Shown in pieces: positions 11,426 through 23,300 of a stretch of DNA of 64,000 bases. A program made the translations under genes and the position numbers. Source of the DNA: Dactylellina haptotyla (lineage: Eukaryota > Ascomycota > Orbiliomycetes > Orbiliales > Orbiliaceae); assembly GCA_031310005.1 (NCBI GenBank), contig CM062385.1:1178001-1242000 (forward strand). The letters are read 5' to 3'. Numbering within the stretch: the first letter of the stretch is position 1; every line of letters starts with the position of its first letter. The notes under the pieces are model-generated. The model did not search any database and was not told where the DNA came from. It saw nothing but the letters and a program-made list of their open reading frames with translations.

Positions 11426-12658
11426 TTATAACTCGCTCTTCTCGCCACCTACATGGCTATCCCGCAGACGGGCTTCCACCCACTTCTCGAGGGAATCTAT
11501 TTCCCTGGGATCCACAGAATGGCCTAATTTGTCGTATTCATGCCATTCAACGTCGCATTTTGCTTCCTTCAGAATATCTCGGCTCATGACGCCCCATTCG
11601 TACTGGACGACCGGGTCCGCCTTTCCATGACCCATAAATATCGGTGTCTTCCGGTTTGAGTCCGATATCATTGATGGTAATTGACTTCGAATCGGAAGGT
11701 AACTCGACAGTGCGATGATCCCTAGCCATAAATACACATCAGCATCGCTCAAAAGAACGGCCATCCCGAATCTACCGCGAACAAGAGAACCAAATTGAAG
11801 TCGCACCTCCAAGTGAATTTTCAGATGTTAACCCAGTAAATAAGCTCATCACACCTCCCTAAAAATTATTTTCAACTCAGTCATTTGTAGCGGAAACGAA
11901 ACATAAAATTATGATACCGCTTACCTGGGAGAAACCGCCGAGTATTATCTTCTTAGAAGATATTCCGTGGTCGACCTGCTCTGTTATTATACCTTGAAGG
12001 ATCTTGGCGCTGGATCTCAACTACCAGGGAACCCAGGCAGGTAGGGTATTAGCTTTATGACGTCGTATCGAAAAAAATCCGATTCCATACTCGAGCCTCG
12101 TCCTCCGCTCCCGTAAGGTTTCCAAAGTCGGCTATGTCGTACCTGCGATAGAGCGTATGATAGTCAGTTATGCTTTTGAGACAGAGCTGGGAGGGGAAAG
12201 GGTGTGGGTTATTGATCTCGATCTTGATAATGATTCCAAAACGTACCACCCAGGCATACGCATACCCCCGTTGCAAGTTATCGGTATTGTTGGTGCATGA
12301 GGAAATATAAAGGCTAAATATTGGATTTTGGTGATAGAAGAGAATAAAAGTCAGTGTTCCAGGGGCTCCGGCATATTGATGGTAATTTTGTGAATGGGCA
12401 TTCATCCACATACCAGTCCGAGAGAATTGCTTCTTCGTCCTCCAAGTCTCAGCCAAGAAAGACCACCTAGGCAATATATGAATTGTGAGAGTGTGTTCCA
12501 ATTACGGTTCAGCTCGATTGGATATTCCGATCAACAGCTTCTAGTTACCCTGCCCCAGTGTCGCCCAATCCATGACAAAAGATGATGGTGGAGTCCCAGA
12601 GCTTAGATTCCGCTGCCGGGACAATTATCGCTCGTGCGGCTGTCAGTGGCGAAGACAT
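11426..12658 (-). CDS. APT1: Acyl-protein thioesterase 1 (alpha/beta hydrolase)
   Basis: Reverse strand. Seven exons: 12549-12658, 12414-12466, 12247-12313, 12091-12142, 11925-12020, 11807-11858 and 11426-11721; 241 residues, close to the family norm. Recognisable pieces in order are [41 protein letters not shown], the nucleophile elbow GGFSQGG (Ser125), LSSYLP, IFMGHGKADPVV (Asp179) and KLGHSVDP (His211). These form the Ser/Asp/His triad of cytosolic thioesterases that remove palmitate from proteins. The gene is unusually finely divided, with five exons of 52-96 nt, yet every junction keeps frame. A 303 bp gap separates it from the divergent XPF gene. Confidence 0.92.
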
Positions 12659-12961
12659 ATGATTCTTTCTTTTTCTCCCTGCCGGGATGGTCGCGGTAGA
12701 TTGGAGTGTATTATATTATTGATTTGGAGATTGAGAAAGTGTTTGGTTGAGGCGCGATAAGTTTGCGTGTGTTGCGGCTTTGTCAACGCCGTGCCGCAAA
12801 AGGTTCGTAATAATACAACAGCATGCGCGTAGAGCTTTGCCAACGCCCTTCAAAGGGGGACAGAGGTGGCTTTGTGGCATCATATTGCATACTGGACTGG
12901 TATACCGACATCCACGGGTGCGTTTCTAGACACCTGCAGACTTGACTGTTTTGATTTCCAG
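12659..12961. promoter_or_regulatory. Shared divergent promoter of the thioesterase and XPF genes
   Basis: Only 303 bp separate two start codons that face away from each other, so both promoters must fit here. No individual binding site is claimed. Confidence 0.55.
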
Positions 12962-15900
12962 ATGGATCGCTTAGAAATAAACCCTCCGATCAAGCTATCA
13001 TTGCCTTTGGTGCGTTTATATTTCTTCTTTAAAGGCCTTTGGGTACAATTTACTCTGCTAATGCAGATTTCCCGGCTCGCTCGATACCATAGACATACCA
13101 ACAGGAGATATTTCGAGAAGCATATAGAGATGATTCGCTTTTTATTATTGCTAGCGGCCTAGGTTCGCATCAGATCGTAGCAAACTTGCTTCACTCATAC
13201 GATGCAGCCGGGAGGAATCTTGTCATTCTAGTCGGTGCCACCGAATCTGACAATACTAGATTCGGGGAAGGTGGGCACAACAGGCCTTTACGCGCGCGCA
13301 CAAACGGTCGAATAAAACTGAAACTGACAAATTGTACTCAGAACTTGCGGAGAAAGCTGCAGTTTCCCGCTCCCCCAACGCTCGTGGCTTAGTTGTTGTG
13401 AATACCGATGTGACAAATGTCAGCTCGAGGGAAAAAATGTACTCTCGCGGGGGGGTATTCACGGTGACCTCTCGGATCCTAGTAGTGGACTTACTGACAG
13501 GTGAAGCTCTGCATATTGCTAACAGCCGTAATATCCCATCGCTTACCACTTATCCAGGCCTCCTAAACCCAACTCAAGTTTCGGGACTAATCATAATGCA
13601 TGCGGACAGGTAAGGTGTCAGCTCCGGGTCCTATACTAAATCCACCGTTCAGACTTTATATCAATCATTAGCTAAACATTGGTGCTGAAACCCCGGCTAG
13701 AGTGACAACAACGTCTTTAGAAGCTTTCATTGTCCGTATTTATCGTCAGAAGAATAGATCTGGTTTTATAAAAGCTTTTTCAGAGAACCCAGGCGCATTT
13801 GCATCCGGGTTCTCCCCGCTCTCCACGGTCATGCGAAGTCTTTTTATCCAAAAGTCCAGCCTCTGGCCGAGATATCATGTGCGAGTTGCGCAATCCCTAG
13901 AAGCGCACAACGCCGATGTCATAGAACTCGAGGTTAGCATGACACCTAGTATGCAAACCATTCAGAATGCCATACTTCAATGCATAGAAATATCTATTAG
14001 CGAACTTCGAAAAGCAAATGCCGTCCTGGATATCGAAGACTGGAGTGTTGACAGCGCGCTACATCGATCCTTCGATATACGTATTCGAAGGCAACTTGAT
14101 CCCGTCTGGCATCGTGTAAGCTCAAGAACGAGACAGATTGCCTCCGACCTTACCACCCTCCGTACAATTCTCATGTAAGGTCATGACGAGATAACGCTGC
14201 GAACTAATCTACCGAGTAGTGGAACCCGGCTAAGCCTAGATATTTCTAGGAATCTGCTTTCACTGGATGCTGTTTCATTCCATCAATATTTAGAAACAAT
14301 ACTGGCTTCACATTCACCTCAAAACAATCTATCTTCTCAAATACAGTCCCCGTGGCTGTTTCTTGATGCTGCCGATATTCTCTTCTCTACAGCTAGGAAG
14401 CGAGTTTATAAAGGCGACCTCCCGTCAAGACCTCACACAACAAATCTCCAGGGTCCTGTTTCCGTTCTTGAAGAACAACCAAAATGGAAAATTCTTATCA
14501 ATATTCTAGATGAAATATCTCAAGCACGCCAGTCAACTCATGGATGGGATAGTGGCCGATGTACTTTGATCATGTGTCAAGATCGGCAAACTTGTGCTCA
14601 GCTAGCAGAATATTTGCAACTTTCCGACGACACATTTGAAGAAAACACGGGAGAGATACCATCCTCTACATTTATGCATCGCAAATATCTCGCATTTCGT
14701 ATTTGGAAAAATGACCTTACCAATTTCCGCGCATCATCCAAGCCGCAAGAGCATGGAAGATTCTCTGCAAGCACTAATGGGGTCCCAGCAAGAAAGGCTC
14801 CGACAAACAAAAGGCGTAGATTGAGAGGCGCAGCACAGTTCGCAGCAACAGTACGTGATAGAGATATCGGAGTTACAGTTGATAATTCCAGCTTGGGAAA
14901 TATTACAATCGAACCTAGAAATCCAGATGATCTTGAAGAATCCTTTGGATTTCAAATATTAGAACCCTTTGGATATCTCGATACAGAGTTCAAGATGCAC
15001 GAACCCACTGACTCTATAGTAATTCATCCTTATAGCACCGATTCTGGTGATAATCTCCTTGAAGAACTACGACCGCATAGCGTAATCATGTACAACCCAG
15101 ATGCCACATTTGTAAGGCGCATCGAGGTATATCGGAGCTCACATGAAACGGGCAATGACTTGCGAGTATATTTCATGTATTACAGCAACTCCGTGGAAGA
15201 GCAGACATACCTAAGCCGGGTACGCAGGGAAAAGGACTCCTTTACTAATTTGATACGACAGAGGGCGGTAAGAACTTATTTCCAATGCAAAAGCGCTTCT
15301 TGGTTTCGCCCTATTTCGACGGAACTGATATGATTTAACTAATTGATCTTTTATTGATTTTATTGATTTTTTTTTTAGAATATGGCAGTAGCTCTCACTA
15401 ATGAATCTCATATTATTGAAGATCCACAAGAGCATTTTTTGAGAACGCTGAACACTAGAGTCGCAGGTGGCGGTAGACTCGTTGCCACAGCAGAACCTCC
15501 GAGAGTATGCTTTCTTCCTGAAAGATATCAAGGACTCTTGTTGAGCTAACATGGTCTTATCCTCATTCGAAAAGCTAGTTGTCGACATCCGAGAGTTTAG
15601 GAGCTCCCTTCCATCTTTGTTGCATGGGAAAAATATCACAATAGTACCTTGTACTTTGACTGTTGGCGACTATATTTTGACTCCCAGTATTTGCGTGGAG
15701 CGTAAATCAATAAAAGACTTAATATCATCTTTTAAAGATGGCAGATTATATTCGCAGGCCGAAGCGATGACGAATGGTTATCAAGACCCTGTGCTCCTGA
15801 TCGAATTCGACCAAGACAAATCATTCAACTTGGAACCATTTATGGACTTGGGCACTGCGGCTTCCGCAAACCAGACCGACTTGCAAGCTAAAATTGTCTT

Positions 15901-16323
15901 GCTTACATTGCATTTTCCGAAGCTAAGGATAATATGGTCATCAAGTCCATACCAGACAGCTGAAATATTCGAAGAACTTAAACGAAATCAAGCAGAGCCC
16001 GATCCAGTTAAATCACTGTCAATAGGGTTAGAAAATGGGGATAATGAATTCAGCATATATTCTCCTACAGCAATGGTGAGAAACCCTTCGGTTTGACTAG
16101 CATACAGAAAAGCAGGACAGGACTGATTATCTTCTATTAGGAGATGCTGAAAGCACTTCCTGGCATCAATAACAAGAACAATAAAAATATCCTTCTCGAG
16201 ATTGACAGCATGCTTGAAGTAAGCAACGCCGACGAAAAAGGGTTGATCAGGTTAATCGGTGATGAGGCAGGACGGAAAGTTCATGGATTCTTCAATACCA
16301 ACATATACAGGCCTAGATTGTGA
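12962..16323 (+). CDS. RAD1: XPF/Rad1-type structure-specific DNA repair endonuclease
   Basis: Nine exons: 12962-13009, 13093-13270, 13342-13500, 13558-13609, 13701-14174, 14250-15267, 15379-15504, 15575-16075 and 16141-16323; 912 residues. The N-terminal half is the inactive helicase-like domain (FIIASGLGSHQIVANLLHSY, SRILVVDLL, TSLEAFIVRIYRQ, SALHRSFDIRIRRQLDPVWH, SPWLFLDAADILF). The ERCC4 nuclease starts near residue 686 (LVVDIREFRSSLPSLL) and has the full catalytic signature, GD at 716-717 and ERK at 727-729 (CVERKSIKDLISSFKDGRL), so it should be active. The last exon carries the helix-hairpin-helix region (MLKALPGINNKN). With the Ercc1/Rad10 partner it cuts the 5' side of DNA lesions and removes flaps in recombination. 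Total length and all catalytic residues are normal. Confidence 0.95.
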
Positions 16324-16646
16324 GGCTTGCGGATCCGTTTCTTTTCCACTATATTGTGCGTGCAATATTTGCACGCTGTATTCTAAGGCTAGCGCCCAAA
16401 CTCATACATAGATAATTTCGTCGTATAGAACATTCAAAGCATGAGAGGATGCCACTTTTAAACATTTATGTACGATTTTTGAGCCAATAATTTACAATTT
16501 AAAATATATGGACCGGCTATTTTCTTGTGAGAGGTCAATGGACGACCATCTGGAATACACCCTCTCAACGCAAACCGACCAGGAAGTAGGATCCCACATA
16601 TTTTTGATTCGATACTGCGAGTATCTTTCTATATTTTGCCCCCGTT
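16324..16646. other. Convergent gap between XPF and ATP synthase subunit d
   Basis: 323 bp, AT-rich around 16440-16510, holding two 3' ends. No gene seen. Confidence 0.4.
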
Positions 16647-17509
16647 CTACATTAAAGAGAAGTCACCGAATTTCTCCTATAAGAAGCACAATAGTTAGAA
16701 ACAATTTAAAACATGTCCAATCCGTACTAGCGCCCCTGTAGACACTGTTCTGATTTCCCTTGGCGAGGGTTGCATTCTTACCTTATATCCTGGTACTTGC
16801 CAGCGACCACGGGATACCATTTGCTCGGTTCTCTTATCGATTTCAGGCGCCGCTTTGGCGACGTCGTCCTAGAGGTTTATTTTGTTACAAGAATTGCATT
16901 ATATACGGGGAATATTTTGTATCATAGGGAACATACGATCGTTAGTTCTTCGAGCGGGCGGCTCTCCTCAATATTCTTGAGGGTCGCTGCCAAGTCGGCA
17001 AGCTCAGCATCAACAGAGGCCTTTGTGTTTTCAGCATTCTTAACAGCTTCGGCTTCGAAGTTCTCGATGGTCTTGATCTGTTTTGAGACGTCGTAGCTTA
17101 CAGGCTTGAAAGCTTTGTACGCTCGTTCGATCTCATCAATGACGCTTTGGTTTTTCAATAGTGATCTGTACTGTGCAAAATCTATCTCCGTTGGCTGATC
17201 GTGGAGTTGGTTGACTTTCCGTCGGGCCTCTTCGTTCCGTTTCTTGAAGGCCTGTAGCTGGGAAACGGTGGTGCCTTTAAGGGACAACGATGATATGATT
17301 CTGGTCCAATCGACCTTGACAGCAGCGCTTCGCTATAAGTTGGTCGATTGAGTATGGTTAGCTAAAGGTCTCCAAACAGACAGACCAGGGCGAATGCCAG
17401 CGTGCGGAGGTTTGGTACACCACCGACCAGAGCAGCCGAGGCATATTAGACTCGATACGCTCCTGTGGGGCAATTGAAGGGAACCTACTACTGCTGCAGG
17501 AGATGCCAT
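16647..17509 (-). CDS. ATP7: Mitochondrial ATP synthase subunit d (F0 stator stalk)
   Basis: Reverse strand. Exons 17489-17509, 16937-17332, 16782-16868 and 16647-16676; 177 residues. The sequence matches the family throughout: RSAAVKVDWTRIISSL, VSQLQAFKKRNEEARRKV, DFAQYRSLLKNQSVIDEIE, FKPVSYDVSKQIKTIENFEAEAVKNAE, then DDVAKAAPEIDKRTEQMVSRGRW and the terminal EKFGDFSLM. Subunit d is part of the peripheral stalk that holds the F1 head. The first exon encodes only seven residues. Its donor could be one codon earlier (GTAGTA instead of GTAGGT) without changing frame. The last exon of 30 nt was found from the conserved EKFGD ending. It is divergent from MRS2. Confidence 0.92.
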
Positions 17510-18103
17510 TTTGAACAGAAGGCAGGGGCAGGACGTAGGAGGGGCGGAAAAGGAGAGAATGGCAACGGCAACGGTAGTAGTTGGCTGTGCGCGATCTGGG
17601 CGGCGGTGGTGGGCGGATGTCGGAGGAAGAGGTCTGTCGTTGGGGTTGTGCTTCTGGTGTTTTTCTGTCGTCTCCGATGCCACAACGGGAAAGAGCAGCG
17701 GCGCTAGCCGTTCCCGGTAATACAACCACGATTTATAACGGGCGAGACGAAAAATATCACCCTCGCTCCGGCACAGGTACATGTACATGTACATGGACCA
17801 TCGGAATATAGACTTCCTCGTTTGATCGCAATTAGCATTCGGATTCGTCCTCAACCCTTTGCGACCAGCCATCCGGGCAACCAAGCTTGGGGGCAAGCAT
17901 TCGAATGTTTCGCTGCCGCACAAGCTCCAACCAACGCCATCTTTCCACCGCCCCTCTGAACGAAGAGTGCAGCACCTCTTCTTCTGTCTTTGTCGCCATG
18001 CGGGCCCAGAAGCGGTGACCTTCTCTGCTGAAATCGACATCTTAAGAGAGCACCACTCGAACGTCGCCCTTAAACCTGGCTTCTTTCCTTCAAGATCCTC
18101 GCC
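17510..18103. promoter_or_regulatory. Divergent promoter region of ATP7 and MRS2
   Basis: 594 bp between two divergent genes for mitochondrial proteins, which could favour co-regulation. A short TGTACA tandem repeat lies at about 17775-17796. No specific site can be assigned. Confidence 0.5.
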
Positions 18104-19719
18104 ATGCGGACGGCGAGGTTATCTCCATCACTTCTAGGCGATGTAAATTTGATCTACCAACCACGGCTGTATCGCCGAAAATTAAAATGGTCGCCTCCCA
18201 TCGCCCTCAAGGTTGTAAGCAACCCTTCATTCATGGTTCCTGTGGGCTCCCAGGGACGGAAGGCCAGGCCGGTTTTCAAAATGAACTCCCTCCCAAGAAC
18301 GCCAACAGTCCCTGCGCATCTGCCACGATCCTTAATCGCTACTAGAAATATCGCAACAGCACCCCTAAAACCTTTGTCGCCCAAGGAAAAAAGTATTCTG
18401 GATCGAAGTTTTACCCTGCAAACCCACGGTGATATGATATTACGCTGCACTGAATTTGACTCTGAAGGTTAGCCAACACCCCGATTAAACAGTCCTGGGA
18501 CAAGTTCGTCACAGGCTAGAGCTAACGTTTGTTTTATTTCTTACTCTTTCCTTCACGATTAGGAAATGTTGTATCCACATCCAGAGACTTCAAGAAAACT
18601 GAGCTCTGCACAAAGCATGGCCTGCTTCCCCGTGACTTGCGAAAATTAGAGTCCAAAGTCATTGTTCCTCACATCTTGGTTCGAAAAAATTCCATACTCG
18701 TCAATTTATTGCACATACGAGCTCTCATAAAAGCAAATGCTGTTCTCCTCTTTGACGTATATGGCTCAACGGATACATATACCCAAAGTGTTTTCTTGTA
18801 CGATTTGCAAGGCAAGCTGTCTTCAAGGTCATCAAAACAAATGGGCGGACTTCCGTACGAAATGCGAGCACTCGAAGCCATCCTTATTTCGGTTATGGGA
18901 GCACTAGAGGCTGAATTAAAAGTCTTGCAAGAAAATGTCGTTAGGTTATTGGAAGATCTCGAAGAGAACATTGATCGGGATAAACTTCGGTTTCTTTTGA
19001 TATATTCAAAAAAACTATCTACTTTTGAACAAAAGGCTCAATTAATATGTGGGGCAATTGAGGAAGTTCTGGAGGCAGATGAGGACCTTGCCGGAATGTA
19101 TCTAACAGAAAAGCTACAAGGTGTAGACAGACCTTCAGAAGAGCACTCCGAAATTGAGTTGCTCCTGGAATCTTACTATAAGATGGCCGATGAAATTGTT
19201 CAAGTGTCGGGGAACCTTGTCGCCAACATCAAGAATACCGAAGATATGTAAGCTAAGCATCACGGTGGGTCATTTATTGCACGCATCTAATTTATCTGTT
19301 CGCTAGTGTTAATATTATCCTGGATGCCAATCGAAACTCTTTGATGCTGCTGGACCTGAAGGTAGGTTTTTCTAAACTTTGAAACATAACCAACTTTATG
19401 CTTATAAAATCGAATCAAGTTTTCAATAGGAACTTTGAGCACAGGATGCGGCGCGGCCTTGGCGGCTTTATATGGCATGAATCTGAAAAATTTTATCGAA
19501 GAATCTGACCTGGCATTCTTTGGTGTTAGTGGACTTGTTGTCGCCTTGAGTGCCGCGATATTCGGATACGGTCTGCACAGGCTGCGTCGGACGCAGAGAC
19601 TAACAATGTGGGGCGAAGGCAACGTGGGTGTAACACCTGGGAGAAAATGGAGGAGTGTGTCAGAATCTAGAAATTCTGTACCCTTGGCCAATGACACATC
19701 TAATACTCGGACTGGATAA
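18104..19719 (+). CDS. MRS2: Mitochondrial inner membrane magnesium channel, Mrs2 type (CorA superfamily)
   Basis: Exons 18104-18467, 18563-19247, 19307-19361 and 19420-19719; 467 residues. The first hundred residues are basic and hydroxylated, as expected for a mitochondrial presequence. The matrix domain follows (CTEFDSEGNVVSTSRDF, GLLPRDLRKLESK, PHILVRKNSILVNLLHIRALI, LPYEMRALEAILISVMGALEAEL). Two transmembrane segments close the protein, the first ending in the diagnostic YGMN (GMN at about 387-389) that forms the Mg selectivity loop. Yeast has two paralogues, Mrs2 and Lpe10. The intact GMN fits the Mrs2 channel. Charged residues in the loop after GMN (LKNFIEESD) match the family. Confidence 0.93.
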
Positions 19720-20330
19720 TATTCAAATATATATCCCTGGGTTCTTATGGAATGTTAGCGCCTATAAAAGGCAGCTATTATGATCATTTAGTAATATGTA
19801 TATACAAACCAGCATCTGACCCGTAACAGGGCCATAATGCCTTTCAACTCTCGCTACACTGTAAATATTTGTCGCTGATATGCTCTCTTCGAAACGTGAC
19901 AAATAATCCACATATGTACTTTTCTTGCTCTGTAAACTTGGATTTGCTATTCTTATGACGAGGACCTATAGGCCTATCTATGCACACTGGGTCGGAGAGA
20001 TTTATTGGAAATGCATTTGCTAACATAAAATAGTACTAAACAAGAAAAAGAAATGCCAAAAAACATACAGACATTTTATTTGGGTCTTTAAAAAGGTGTA
20101 AGAAGAACTAAGAGAGGAAAAAGCTTTCTAATTGTAGAAACAGAACGCCAGTGCGCCTATCACTGCCACCAAATAAACCAAGCTAATGGAGGTAGACCGA
20201 GGTTTATGGTATCGAAAAAGGGTATAACATGCCGTATTTACATATACATGTACATATTTTTGATTGCTGATAGTAGGGTAAATTAACCACGTCGTGCTTA
20301 CCCTGACAAATTAACTCTTCGAAAGTATTA
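19720..20330. other. Convergent intergenic region between MRS2 and the flippase gene
   Basis: 0.6 kb of AT-rich 3' flanks. No gene or structured RNA recognised. Confidence 0.4.
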
Positions 20331-23300
20331 TTAGCCAAAGTACTCCATTGCGAGTGTACTTCTCCTTCTTGAAAACGCAATTGAGTTCCTAGATTCCACC
20401 CTCGCCAACATTGCGGCCGAGGTAAAGTCATTACTTGCTTCGAAGCTCGGCCGTGTGCGATCCATTGATGCCCTGATTCGGTCAAAGCTACTACGATGTC
20501 GTTCATCCATGGAGAACCTGTGTGTTGGAAGTGAGAATATATCACTCTCGGCACCGTCGCTGCCATGGTGGCTTTCTCGTTTACCAGCTGTAGTAGCCGT
20601 GGGGGCGATACTTGGTGGGTATATTGGTCGTTCGTCATCTTCTTCGCTCGCAAATGGATTAGACGGACGTGATTTGGGAAGGTTGGAGAAGCCAGAACTC
20701 ATAGAACTTCGTGGTAGTGCCATCGTACCTTCATCTTCGTAAAGATATCGAAACTTGCCTTGCCGGACCTGCTCCCGAATGATATCGATGTCGTAAGGGA
20801 AGTAGAGCTTTTGAACCACCTTACACGCAAACCGAGGTAGTAGACAAACTACTACTGTAATCAGCAGGTTGACCCAGAAGCTCAATGCCCCGTAGACTTG
20901 TTCCGCGGACTTATAAAAGTTTACCGAGTCCTGGAATTGTGAGTAAACGCCAGTCCAGAACCAGATGAGGAGAATACTGAAAGCAACTATGCCAGCGAAT
21001 AGCCAATCCCAACGATATTGGTTCATAAGCACGTAGACATTCACGACGAGAATACAAGCACTCGCAGCATAGACACCCATCTGTTCTCGGTTGTTTAGCA
21101 TTCGGCCACTTGAGGATGTAAAACCCCCATCGGCGAAGAGAAGATAGGTCATATAGAAAGTGATGACGGATTGATAAACGCCATCAACCATATAGATCCT
21201 ATGCCACCGAAATGTGATTAGCAGCTTTCTTTATATCCTAGAATTGAAATACTTGGAATCAATATGCGGAATTACGTACCAAAATTTTGTTTGGGTCCAT
21301 TCCAATCGAAGTATGCCTCGCTGATATAATTGCGGGACTGCAAGAGACACTTTGTCGTCAACATCTTGATCCAGGATCCCCATAACAATGACAGGAAGAG
21401 ACGTAAACGCCAAATTGTATAGCAACACATATCTATACCCATGTTAATACTCATTCACCCTTTCACCCAAATGGTTCGGCTAATGAACAGAAGAACTTAC
21501 GTGTAGTCGAAGAGGTAAGATCCATCAAAACTACAGTATATTTGATACCAAAACAAGACGAACGTCCAGACGATGTTCTACGTAGCAAAAACAGTTAGTT
21601 ATCTGATTTTTGTATCTTTTTGGGAATATGCATCTGATTTTGAAGTCCACCTTGTAGAAGAAATTAGCAATCATTTCTGCCAAACGGCGATATGACCAAC
21701 GGCCATGGACGAGAACTAATCGGCAAAGGAAGCGAAATTGGCCAATCGCGTAATCTGAGGACATTGCTGCTTGTCGACCTTCTTCCCCTGCAATACCAAC
21801 GCCAACATCTGCTTCTTGGATCATGGCGACATCGTTTGCACCTAAGAGTTGTGGTTATTAGCTTGGAATTTCTGCTTTTTTAATTTATACCTAGGGAACA
21901 AGAAATCTAGAACACCAAAACCTTACCATCACCAATAGCCAATGTCATAACATCCAACCCAACTTTGACCATACGCACAACAGCTGCCTTCTGACTTGGG
22001 CTTACACGGCAACAGAGAACTGCTCTACATTGCTTGCATAGGAGCAGAAAGTCGTTTTTGACAGCGTCGTCAAGGACGAGCCTAAGGGTGTCGCCATCGA
22101 TAATAACTGCATGAGTGGGAGGTGGAGGGTCATGGTTTTTCTTAGCTAGTGCAAGTTCCTCAGCACCACCCTGCATGTCAAAGTGTTCGCGCAGATTTCT
22201 CAGGACCAGCGCGTGTGCAGCCTCAATGGAGTTTTCGGTTGATTGTAATAAGATCAGGTCCATTTCATTGTTGAGGAGATTGCATGAAAACCCGATGTTA
22301 ATAGCTGTCTCAACCTTGTCGCCGGTTAGAACCCACAACTTAATACCGGCATCACCAAGAAGAGCAATGGAATCTGGAACGCCATCTTGGAGGCGATCCT
22401 CGATCGCAGTCCCTCCCAATAATGTGAGGTTCTGTTCAATGATTTCTGATACTTCTTCGACTTTCTCATCTCTCCCCACGCTGGCAGACGCAGCTGCTTC
22501 ATACTGTTGCATCCAATCTTGATACTCTTCTTCTGTAAGAACACGCTCTGCGATACAAAGTGTTCGCAGACCCTCACGGGCGAAAACTTCCAGATGCTCT
22601 GCTGTAACCTTCCTCAAATCTTGCTGTTGATCAGGTACTAATCTAGAATAAATAATGCTATCTGCGCCTTTGCAGAATAGGATAATCCGATCATCCGGCA
22701 TACGTATAATGGCACTCATTCGTTTCCGGGCAGAGTTAAATTCGAGAGTGTTGAGCACCTGGTAGCTGACTTGTTTGCCATGTATGTTCAGGCGTACACC
22801 GGATTGTGTGCGTTCAATCAAACTAAAACCCATGTCCCGAGCTGTTGCCACAAGAGCGGCTTCATCAGGTGATTGCGCTTTAAATTCGATCCTCGGGGGG
22901 TCGTCTGACACATGGTCAGGAAGCACACTGTGGCAAAGAGCTAAAGCAAGCATGAAATGATGACACGCGGCAGCTTGAGCGTCTCCGGCAGTGCCGGTAA
23001 GATCTTTGACAAAGTCGGGCGCAACAAAGGTGACACTCTCGTCGTCTAAATACGGATTATCGTCGATTTGGCGAAGTGCCTGGATCATATCCTTTTTATC
23101 CGAAGCAATTTGGGCCTTCATTTTGGGCCCTTCTACTTCGACGTTGACTCCTTGGCGTTTCTGAATACCCGCGAAAGCTTCCGTGTATGCTTCACCGTAT
23201 GGTCGTCCATTTATAGTGCATTTCTTGAATTCCATAACATTTTGCGTTAGAGTACCCGTCTTGTCGGAGAATATGTATTCTATTTGGCCAACGTCGTCGG

